Shown here in pieces: positions 1 to 11,900 of a stretch of DNA of 64,000 nt (its first letter is position 1; each line of letters starts with the position of its first letter). The stretch is taken from positions 17,840,001-17,904,000 of the forward strand of contig CM061109.1 of the NCBI GenBank assembly GCA_030770545.1, in the 5' to 3' direction. The notes under the pieces are model-generated. The model made no database searches. It was given only the letters and a program-made list of their open reading frames with translations, and had not been told where the DNA came from. A program made the translations under genes and the position numbers. This stretch comes from Macropodus opercularis (lineage: Eukaryota; Chordata; Actinopteri; Anabantiformes; Osphronemidae).

Positions 1-221
1 CCCCCCCCCCCAACTCTCTCTCTCTCACTCTCTCTCTTCCAGTCTCTAGACATAAACATCATGCAGCTGAAGGAAAAATTGTGCTAAGATGTTGGGATCA
101 TACTCATACAGAACATTCATTTACTCTGGATTTTCCTTTAAACACCTGTGTAAGAAACCCTGTTTGTAAGCACATTAGCAGTAGGATTAGGAAAACAAGC
201 AGCGTTTAAAATATTTCCAAC
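1..221. other. Left-edge arhgap20 intron with C run and CT repeat
   Basis: Intronic sequence 3' of exon 12. It opens with 11 C residues and a broken CT microsatellite to about position 37. I see no further RhoGAP exon here on the minus strand. Confidence 0.7.
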
Positions 222-331
222 CTCCGGACTGTGTGCATCCTCTCCTCCCCTTCGTCTCCCTCCATCACATCCATCCACTGGTCATACAGGTCCACGCACA
301 ATATGCTGCCTGGGATATTTCGCAGGAAATC
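222..331 (-). CDS. arhgap20: arhgap20 coding exon 12 (RhoGAP, leftmost exon in window)
   Basis: One hundred ten nt from acceptor TTCGCATGTAG to donor CGGAG|GTTGGA. Encodes DFLRNIPGSILCVDLYDQWM and DVMEGDEGEERMHTVR, matching mammalian DFLRNIPGSIFSSDLYDHWV. The DFLRxIPxS turn is a hallmark of the RhoGAP fold. The exon ends two bases into a codon; the next exon lies outside the window. Confidence 0.95.
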
Positions 332-2952
332 CTACATGCGAACAACACAATTATCAGTCAGTGATTACTTTGTGGTAGAAGAATTCATTGGAATCGTAAC
401 TTTATGCTATTTATGCCAACTGTAGTCCAGGTAGTAGAGCAAAGCGGGATGAATGTGCCTGCAGCGGCTGTTTGGTCTGGATACTGAACAATGCAGCACC
501 TTGTGTGTGCGACTGGCAACCAGCCCGGCAGTGCACAGACAGATAAAGTCTGGACTTATGTGACTTTGGACGCACATCAGTCGCCGCCTGTTTTCTGCTG
601 CCTGGTTCTAAACGACTGTGAAGCCGAGCGCGTGACAGTGTGTTACCTTGAGGACAGCAGCGATGACGAACACAGACTGGTGTGAGATCTCCAGGTCGTC
701 GGCCCCGCTGTCCAGTCTGTCCCGAAGCTCCCGGCAGGCTTTGGCTCCAGCGGACCGCCTGAAGACGCCCCGGGTGTAGGGCCCCTCCAGGTACAGGAAC
801 ACCAACATGTCCTGTTGGGACAGGAGACGAAGGGTTACGTCATATAAATACCAGCCAAAACTGGAAGTACAGCCAGTTCGGAGCATCATATAATTATAGA
901 GAAAACATTTTGTTTGAGTGTGGAATCTGGACTGTTTATTCAACAGATGCGGTTTAACTGCTCTGTGTTTCCAGCAAGTCCTGGTTTAACTTTAACTCTA
1001 TAGCTCAGTGTAACATAAGATGGTGCTGAATGTCATTAATTCACAGAACAATATGGTCCCAACATCTCTTTCCCAGCATACCACTGCATTTCCCTTTCCA
1101 TAACTACAACTACCCACAAATCATCCTCCAGCTGGGGCCTTGACCCTGGTCTGTGTGACCTCCAGTAGGCTCACCATGACAGGCTTGGGCAGGCCGAGGT
1201 CTGAGGACCAAATGGAGCTCAGGGGTCGTCCGAACAGCCGCCCCTGAGTGGGGGACAGGGAGGTCGGAGACAGGGGCAGGCCATCCAGCTGTGTGTTGGA
1301 GCCTCTCCAGAACGGCCAGTTGATCAGAGACCTCTTTCTCTTAAAAGACTTCTGCTGACCAGGCTCTGCAGGCAGACAGAAAAGGAAGAGGTGAGCTACG
1401 ACAGTCAGACAGAGAGACGGAGGAACAGCGTGACTCGGGAGCACGGCCTCGTCTAGGTTTGTGTGTTCATGTGGAGGCTGACAGTGAACGCATGTATGGG
1501 CCCTGTGTGTCCCCTTAAGGCCCGTGGGCTCCTTGTTCAGTGTTTGCTCAGTCTTTCCGAGTCTACCTGCGCTGTTTGCATTTCAGTCTGTCTGCAGGTA
1601 TGTCTCCGCGGCGCCTACGTGTTCTCGGTGACATGACAGCTCGGCGTGTTCCTGCAGCTGACGAATGAAAGTGCATACGGCGTGTGGTTCAAGTGTACGT
1701 ATGTGAATGAGGGTCCTCGTTTCATTCGTGCCAAACTACTTTACTGTTTTTATCTATATATTATAGAGAAGTTATAATATTTACAGTCAATTAAGAAAAT
1801 ACACTCGCTGTTCCTTCACTGTGTGACCCATGAAACCGAAGCGCAGCAGTAAATCTTTTACAGCTGCTTTATTGAGCTGTATGTGCGGAAACTTTGATGT
1901 GCCAACATTGACAAAATGATAACATGTACGTTATTGAGCAATTGTGATTTGTATCCTGGGGTGGAACTCTGCTAACAAACGAAGGATTCTTTGAATGGGT
2001 GGAGGACACAACAGCCCAAAGGCCTCGCAAAATATGCGGCATACCTCACACAGAATCATTATTTAACGATCCACGGTGGCAAAATGCCCGAGTAACAGAA
2101 TCCCTGCCCTGCTCTGGCACTCGACAGGCCTCGACGTCACTGCCGTAAAGCAGATGTTACAGATGTCACAGCTCTGTAGTCAGGGTGGGGGGAGGCAGGT
2201 CGACTGGGTGGGCAACGCCTGTCACCCCAATACACTCGTCTGCGAGCTTGTAGCACTAGTTTAAAAAGATTAATAATAAACACGTGGAAATTCCACAGTA
2301 CTATTTAAATATTGATTTATAAAGGGAATCTATGGAAATCGCTTTGACGGAGGGGAAAACAAAACAAACATCCTCATTTTGAAAGGCGGCAGCTACCGCG
2401 TGATTGTTTTGAGCAAAAGTAAAAATAAGTAACAGTAAATCCTCTTTCCGTATGTAAATCCAGCTTTGGCTCATCAAGTCTTCCATGTTGACCTCAAAAT
2501 GTTGGTGCAGGTCTCTGGGACGCAACGCTGGTATTCAGAGCTCAGTCGTGTGTTTGTGCCTCATTTTGTGTCTTTCAAGCCGCCACGGCGCCGGTCAGCT
2601 GCCAGGAGCGGACGTTTCAGGACGGAAAAGCTGGACTTCTGTAGGGAGGGTGTCCGCGGGAGACACCCCTCAGCCTTCGTGCTCGGACGTGAATAATTAG
2701 GCGTCTCTGGTGGCAGGGCTGGGGGTGATTATGTAAGACGCTGTTATCCTTGTGGCAAAGGAATCGGAGGCGAAGCTTGTGGTTGGCAAACTGGAGCCTC
2801 CTTGACTGGAAAACACACACTTTTCTCCTCTACTTGTTTTCTTCTAAACCTCATCTCCTCCTCTTTCCATCAGTGTCTCGGCTCACCGTCGCTCCTGTGC
2901 AGCGTCCTCTTGTTTGTCTTTCATTTCTTCTTTCCAGTCGGTCCTCTATACA

Positions 2953-2993
<41 letters not shown>

Positions 2994-5900
2994 GCTGTTT
3001 CTTTTTCCTTCACCTCCACTGACCTACACACTTACTCAATAGCTGTGTCATCACTTTTCACTTTCCGTCTTCCTATTCTCACATTGGTCCGTCCCTTCTG
3101 GGGTTTCTTCTCCTTTGTCTGTCCGGTGTTTTTCTTGTTTTGCCACCGCGTCTGTCCTAACCCCTGCTGTAACCCTTTCTCTGCTAAAATCTCAGTTCCC
3201 ACCGTTCTTGATTTTCTTCTTGCTCGTCTGTTGATTTGTTCACGCAAATGAAAGGGTTGAGGAAAAAGCCCGACTTATGAGGAAGCACTTTCTGTTCTAC
3301 ATGAATGCTTCGTTATCTTCATACTTCTTCGCGCGGTTTAACACAACTGGATTTATGGATGGATTCTTGACACGAACCAAGCATCTACTGGGAAACCTCA
3401 ACTGTCATGTTGAGGGAAAAACTCAAATTTTTTGAACTTCTTACTCACAGCACATACTGTACTGTTCTCTTTAAACTTAAAACGCAACCTCTAAGACATA
3501 ATGACGCCAGTTTCAAAGCTATTACAAATATTTTAGAACAGACCTTGACACTGCAACATTCCCACAAAAATGTTTTTAACTACATGAAACTAGACAAAAT
3601 AAAAGCCACCCGCCTTAAGGGACACACATCTGCCTCTGAGTTTAACTGGCCTTTGGTTCCTCCATCCTATAAATGAATATTTATCGGTCTTAATTTGTTT
3701 TCTTCATTGAGCTGCTTCACGTTCCGTTGAAACTGAAACTGCTTTCAAACCTTGTGTAGCAGCTGTGTAGCTCTTACCCATAAGCTGAGCTTGTGCTGGG
3801 GCAGCCTTGTTGGGTTTGAGGATGAACTGGCATTGTGTATCTGGAGGGAGACACTGGTCCAGCAGCAGCACCTCTGGACAGTCTGTGGGACTCGTCGGGT
3901 CCTTCCCTTCTCGTCCCCAGAGTCCCAGGCTGCTGCTCCCACCATCCCGAATGTGGCTCATCTTGATGCTGAATGGAAACTCGTGGCCTGGATGAAAGGT
4001 CAGGGTTCAGAGGTCAGAGGTGAAAGGTCTGGTATGTATAGCCTGAATGTGCAGTATTCGAGGTCAAGGCAAAAACCTGCTTAACCGAACCAGAGCAGAA
4101 CTGACTCTATGCAAAGAACAAAACATAAGGGCAACAAAATACGGTGGAAAGACTGCGACAAACAACTAACTGCTCTGAAATGTTCCCAGATGTTGGATTT
4201 TGCCGAAGCGCTGATGTTTGCAAAGCAGTGGTCGCCTGCTGGGGGTATTCTCTACACTGGTACCATGTAGGTTCCCAAATATTCGCAGCAGGCAGGGGGT
4301 GAGTGAGAAGGTTCTCTGTATACGTGCATACATTGAACAGAGTAATTTATCAAACACAATAGTTTCACACACTGGGAGTTTGCTTGTCTTGGAATTTTAT
4401 CCCATTGCATTACTGGGAGTGCGTGAAAAAGGGAGAGGAGGGAAAGGCGGAAGCATTCATGTGGGTACTGTGGATGACAGGTGGGCTCACCAATGAGAGG
4501 GTACGGAGGGTCGTCCTTACTGGAGCTCACCCACAGCCGGTGGTCTTTAACGCAGCCCTAGAACACAGCAGAACTTCAGCCTTATCTCCCTGGATGCATT
4601 CAGACGCTCCTGACATTTGGGCTGTTTGGTTGACGTAATATTGCCTCCAGATGTTTAAGGCGCCTTACGTGCAGCATGTCAGGGAGCGTGAGTTACTCAC
4701 CGATATGCCAAACTGCAGCAGAGCCATGCGGATGACGTCGGTGGTGCTGTCCGTGTTGCTGACTGCAAGCGTCTTGGCCTGGTGGAAACATCATGAAAAG
4801 ATCTGGTTCCTCGTGTGTTACATCACTGCTACCGATGTGATTAATTACCCACAATAAAAACACAGCATCCAGACGACAGAGGAGAAATCTTACATATGCA
4901 CAGTTTCCAATATCCTTTGCAAATATCTTCAGCGGTATGGTCTTTGGATCGTCCTTCTCTTTTCCCTCAGTTATGCAGCTGGGTGCCGAGGAAAAACAAG
5001 GAAAGTAGGTCAGCATCCTAGTTAGTGGCAACACGCAAACGTTCAGGTGTCTAGACACACACGCATGCGTTGTCAGGTTGACCAGGCTGTTTCACGATGG
5101 TGGTGTAGCTCGTACAAGTTCATCTCACTGCTGATTGTGTTTGCATGGTGTGATTACCATGCAAACACTCAGCCGGAGCTTCTGTTCCATCCAAATCAAA
5201 TCTTTTTCTGCCCCGTCAGGGAAATTTGATTTGCGAAACAAGCCTTTAGCTGGAATATTAAAACAACCACCAGGCATCTGGGTGCGTAGCCAAACATTTA
5301 CCTTCTGATGAGCGCCAGCCAGTTGTCCTTGTGCTCCTCAGAGCTGGAGGGAATAACGAGAGCGATAAAACGGAATCAGAGGAAATCATGAACACACTGT
5401 ATGTTTTCTCTGTTACATAACTCCGGCTTGTTAAACACCTCATACTTAGCCTCGAGGCAGACTGGATTCCTGGAGATGGAAATTGTCATGGGTGAGTTTT
5501 AACGAGTAGGTATGTGAGCAGTGAGGCAGGTGCAAACACACAGCACAGGATACATGACTACATTCTTACATGTGTGGCATTTGTGCCGGTGCTAGCTGCT
5601 CTATTCTTACAGATGATGACTTGGGCAGTTTTACGACTGAACTGCCCTCAGGCTCCAAGGTTTATGGATTTTGTGGTTGCGTGTTTAGTTTTTTAGGTCC
5701 TCCCTGTACTGTCGGAACACACTGTGCTCTCTCACAGACAGATCCTTGTGTCTGAGATGAAATAATAACTACAGATATAATGAATGAGGAAATGAAGTTA
5801 TACTAAAACCCAACCACGGCTCACGTTCATGCATCATCATCTTGTATGTGTGTGAGTGTGTCCTGTACCTGAACGTGGCCACACAGTTGCAGGTGGGCCA

Positions 5901-8900
5901 GCCCATGACGAAGCTCCTCTCTGGGTTGGTGCTACCCTCGCACACCTCCTCCATGCAGTTGGCCGTCCACATCTCACAGACCCGCACTTGGGCCTTTACT
6001 TTGAAATGTGTGGGAGACCTGGGAACGAATAATACAAATCCTTTAGTTTGCGCAAACATCTCACATTAAAGGAGCAGAAATCAAATACTAAGACGAGTCC
6101 TAGTCTAGAGGCACATTACTAGGATCCCCTTCGGTTGAATCTGAACAAACCTTCTTCATGTAACATATTTCCATAAACCACTAACATATGGAAATCTTTT
6201 TAAACCCTCATTATAGACGCAAAATATTAAAAGACTGGAACTATTTCCAGAGGTTGCGCACAGGCTCTGCTACGTCTGTGATTATACAGAGGAAAGCTTC
6301 AAATGCATACATGTGGCACACACACAGTCTGAGCCATTACACAAATATAAAGCCACACAAATGCACATAAGGCTTTTTACCCCACACACACACACATACA
6401 CATACCAACACACATTCCTCTAATTCAGCCACAATGTAATAAAGACAATTATAGCACATACTCTGCGTGTGGACGGGTCAGCTCCGCCCAGTGGCTCACG
6501 GATCCCAGGACAGACCACAGAGGTCCTGCTGGGTCTGTGTGTACAGCAAGTGCACTTTTTCCACGAGTGTGTTTGTGCCTCTATATGTGTGTTTGTGGAC
6601 GTTTCTATTTGAGATGTGTGCGTGTGCTGTCGTTTGTGGGTGGGGAGCCCCACACTGTAGGCCCAAGGCAGAGTAGCTTTGATCTGAGTCAGGCTTCATA
6701 TGGATTTAATTGGCTGAGAAATAATTACATACCGATGAAAAGTGAGGGAGGGACAAATGAAAAGGGGAGAAAGGAGAATCAGAGAGGAATCAGCTCTGTC
6801 CTCCATAGATTCTACTTTAGTACCAGAAACAGAAACCTTCACAGTTGTTTTGTTTTTATCTCGTCTTTATTTCCTTCCACACTCACACAACCACATGAGC
6901 ACATACTCGTTCAGTCTCTGTCATTTCTTAAGCTTACTTGGCCTTGGCAACGAGCATCGTGTCCGTGAAGAGGAAGAGGTGTCTCTCTTGGGTCTGGAGG
7001 CCCGTCTTTAGCTGCGTTTGGACGTGACCCAGGAAAATGCGGCCAGGACATTCAGCCAGGAAGGCCTGGACGAGGGGACACGACTCTGGGCTAACGGGGG
7101 TCAGGCAGCTTTCCCTGGTGGACAAAACACACAATGACATTAAGACAAAAGAGTAGTTTCAATCATTCAATAAAGTGAGTGCATGTCCAGACACCAAATT
7201 AATGAGAGCTGAACCTCACAACGCTGAATCTAACAAGGTGGTGGAATCAGCCAACCCCAGATACACGTCTCCATCCATTACTGGCCTTCACGCACTTCAT
7301 TGGCTGTGGTTGACTCCTGCGTGCTCACTGTGCTGTAACAGCGCTGGGAGATTTTCCACAATATAGATGCAGCCGTAAAAAACCAGCGGTCGATGCCGTG
7401 GTGAACCAAACAAACAGCCAGCGTAGACTTGAATGTTTATCTAACTACGTTCTCTGTACCGATGCCTCTCAGTTACTGTATAACCACACACATAATCAGG
7501 CTTTTGTCAGCAAAATAAATATTGGACGTTTGGACCTGCAGCTCAATCATTTGGCTGCAAATTGTGTCTTATGTTTCGTAAGACGGCTGAGGAAATCTGC
7601 TACATATTACTTGCATGTTCTGGAGCGACACAAAGATGGATCTGTTAACATAAACAGCCAGAAAAGGTTGGGACTGAGCTGCAGCCGCTCCTGCCAGCAT
7701 CACTGGAACTTCTACGGGTACGCAACATTTCACAATGCACCACTGATCCGAAACCTTCTCTGGTGTCTTCTTGTTTAACACAGAATAACATCTGGTTTGC
7801 ACACTTTTCCTTTTCCATTCACTAAAGCACTTTGCGTTGTTTGGAAATGTTCTTTTAAATACTTTCCTGCAAGTGACAGGAATGTCTCATAATTGAATTG
7901 TGATTAAAGTTGTCAATATGTGCCACTGATGGACAGACGTAAACAAAGGAGCATTTTTGGAGGAAGAGGAAATCGTTTGAGCGCTCCATCCTTTCCTGTT
8001 TATCCGACAATACCAGATAAAAAACAAATCTCCACTTACACATCTACATGTTTTCTGTCTTTTTCTACAACACACCCAGTAGAAACCCCAGTTGCTGTTT
8101 CCATGTCTCCCCTTACCTCTGAGCCCACACACAAACAAACACACAAACCTCTGTTTATGTCTTTTAAACAGCAACGAGCTGCAAACTGCCCTCCAGCGAC
8201 GACGGGCTTGTTGATTCTCCTCTGTGGTTTTAAACCTTTATTCTTTGATGTTTTGCTGGGAAGCCGAAGATGCGCGACTCTCCCATACACCAAAATCTTT
8301 CCAGCCATGTTATGCAAGCGATTGGTTACGTAAATAATTAGCAGAAAATAGACAAATTTCCTGGACTGCTTCCCCTGTTCAGAGCTTTGGTGCGTCATCC
8401 AAAAATAAATCCAAATGGAGCCGAATGAATTCAATTAAAAGCCGCGGATGTAGCCAATTAAGACCTGGAACTAAAACAGGGACACTTAAAGTGAAAAGCA
8501 AAAGGAGGAGTGAAGAATGGGATGAAGGCCTCCCACGCCATGCCTTATTGATTACAGCAGTAACAAAACTATTTATTGCTGCAAGAAAGGAAGAATGCTT
8601 TCCATGTGGTAACTGTGCTTTTACCCCCTTTAAAAACATTTGGATAACTAATCCCTTGCTATAAATTAAGCTCTTCGTTCTTTCTATGTTAAGAAGATAA
8701 AGGCAACAACAACGTGTCGTCTCCTCCAACTTGTGTCGCTCTGTGGCGAGCCTCTAAGTTTCACCCTTGCCCTTCCGTCTCCGTCCTCGTCCCAGTCGAA
8801 GCTGGACACCTGCAGCGCCTCTAAACACGCACACGGTCGTTCTGCTAATGTCACGTGCAGCTACAGAAAGAGCTGCAGAGGTGCAACTGAGAGGATTTCA

Positions 8901-11900
8901 GAACAGAGCGAAAGTCTGAGCATCTCCCACTGGGCTTATGGGCTACACGCATCCTCACCCCCATCACAGGAGCCCACACACACACGTCTACACAAACCCT
9001 CCTCAAAAGCCCTTTTCACATCTCACTGCCCCAAAACAGGACAACATCTTCCGTATTCACCCCACATCCCTCCCTCCTGAATGTGAGACTGACATCCCAG
9101 CCAGACGCCCTTTGAGTCTGACGGATGAGCAGCTCATGGCTGCATTGTGCATCATGTGATGTTGATAAATTGAGTCTTCAGTCCGCCCGTGCATTCACGG
9201 CCACCTTTGTTGGGCCACGGCTTCGTGGGGAGAACTGTTGACTTTTTGGGACACAATAAGGGGCCACAGGACACCACACACTAACGGCCCAGCATGAATA
9301 TTCAAGCAGAACCGGTAGAACCCGGACTTGTATGTAAAGGATGACACTTTTTTATCGGAAATTCAATTCATTCTCTGCATGTTTCTTGTCTCCTTGTTTG
9401 CGTTCTATAAAAATGTCACTCTCTCCCCATCACTGAAAGAAATAGTGGCCGTAGATACAGAGAAGCATTATAAGGAATTTTAATGACTTGGGGTGAAAAG
9501 CAGAGAAATGTGTCCTGCCATCGCTGGATGAATGAAGCAAAACTAGACTCGCTGAGCTGAGTCGTCCTTACGTAAGGCAGTCTGAACCACCGTGAGCTAC
9601 ATGCCCTGAGGACAACAGCTGGATCCACAGCTGGAACTTTCTCCTCACTCGCTTTTTTCTTTTCGGCTTGATAATCTGGTCCCTCGTTCACCTTGGTTCA
9701 GTTTGGGCTTCAATTTAATTTAATAATGGCTTAATATACAGCGTCATTAATCTAGTTCTATATTTTAGAAGCTATAATCCACCATCAAGCTGCTACCAAC
9801 TGGTCGACCCTGTCGCCCTCAGGGCAGCAGTGGCACAAACCCATAAAACTCTGTCCCTATGCTGAACATTTTCAACCCTATGTGTTCACTTCTGTATCTT
9901 CTGTATCATCAGATGTTTTGCCTCTGGTAACAAATCTGTTTTTATGGCACTGATTCAAGATAAAATAAGAAGCGACCTGAAGGCTGCTGGTTCTCCTTCA
10001 CTGAGGATTTAGAAACAACACAGTAAGAGGAGAATCACAGAGTCTGCTTTTATGATGGTTGTGAGTGTGTGTGTATAACTACAGAACAGTGGTCAGACCT
10101 TTGTCTTACATAGTCTGTTGAGACAGCAGCAACTGACTGACTCAGTGGATGAGCCACCGAGGGAAAGTGTTAAACGATGATGTCATTTTGTACCAACGTG
10201 CACCGTCTCCTGAATCACACTTTTGCAGCTGCTACAACAAGATTGTAGCAGAAGTTTAAAGTGACTATGCCAGAATTTCTTTGCTCTCTCCTTTCTGTGA
10301 CCGTCTTCTGTTCACCTGGATTACGTCATGTTGAACCTACTACGGCTGTGCCAGATCATTTCCATAGGCAAAATATTCAGTCAGTCGTCTCTGGCTGACA
10401 CACACATCCCTGTCTAACTGGAGCAAACACAGACACACATACTGTACGGGAACGCACACACACACACACACGGGATGAGGTCAGACTGAAATTCTTTCAG
10501 TTAGTAAAACAGAAGTGGCCAGAGGCTATCAGCCATGATACCCTTAGCAGAGTTCACTAGTAAAAGCAGGAAACGGTTCAGTGTTTAAATGGCCTGTTCT
10601 CATTCAGGCTAAGGTCTACGTTTCATATTAAAAGCGTCATATTTTTACAGGTATGGAAAATGAATCCATGTAGTAATGTGTTGTTGTGTGTGTAAGTATG
10701 GGTGTAAGCCGATCGTGTGCAGCCACCTTCCTCCCCACAGGATAGATTTCACGGCCCAAGCGAGAGAGGCCTTAAACAAATACCCTGCGCTGCCCGTCCA
10801 GAGGCTGAGGGATGAGGTATTACTTCTGGATGAGGTGCAGCCGCATGTGTGTGCGCGCACGGTGAGTACGTGTGTGGAGGTGATGTAGGTGGCTGAGCTG
10901 AAGGCCAGAGACACTTTCAGCACTTCTGATCTGATGGGAAAGGCAGGACAGAAAGAAGCCCTCACCTTGGTGACCGAGGGCAGGAAAAGAGTTCAAGTTG
11001 TGAACTCCCAGTCACGGAAAGGAAGCAATCAGTGAGATGTTTACATGCACGCGGACACGGTTCAGTTGGAAAGGAAATGTCTATCTGCAAATAAGAAGCA
11101 TGGGGGTGATTTGCAGAACCTGAATACGTATGAAGCAAATGGATGTAAGACACGTCCGGAAACAGACATTTTCTAGAATATATAACATAAATGGCCGCTA
11201 CTATGACCTTCCACCCTAACCTACTGTGGCTCACAGAACCAGTCCAGCTTCATGTCTCTCCGTGGTAACACCCTGCGCACACATATCTACATTCAGGCAC
11301 TAATAAACATCTCACACACTCACTGACATGATAGGTGCTGACCCCAGGTGACCCTGACTGGCTCCTATACCTCCTGATGAGAGGTCAAGGGTTAAGGGTG
11401 ACAGCTGAGAGTGTCAAGCCCTGGCTCCATAGCTCGTAACACACACACACACACACGGACAGTCTAAGCCTTTGTCTGTCTTTCACTCATTACTTTGCCT
11501 TTCTCTCACCTTCTCATTGCCTGCAAACAGAATATGTGAGTTGTCCCTCTGACTTTCTCCTGCTAATGCACACACAGGCTGAGCGCGCTGACCCACTTAA
11601 CAGTGTGAAGCGTTTCCCTCAGCGCTGGCCTAAATGGTCTAGTTTCAGCTTAGTGAGCTGCAGACCGGGCGGATGTCCCTCTGCAAGCTAGCAAGCGCAC
11701 ACACACCATAAACTTGTCAGACAGTCGCAACACTTTAGATCGCAAAACACTAAGACGCTCACTGGAGGAAATGAAATGGTGTGAACGAGCTTCAGGGTGC
11801 ACTTTAAAGTCTCAGCCTTTATCTAGAGCCTTTAAACTGTTTGTTTTCCCATGACAAGCTGATTTCCTTCATAACTTGAAAGGCTCATGAAATGGCATCA

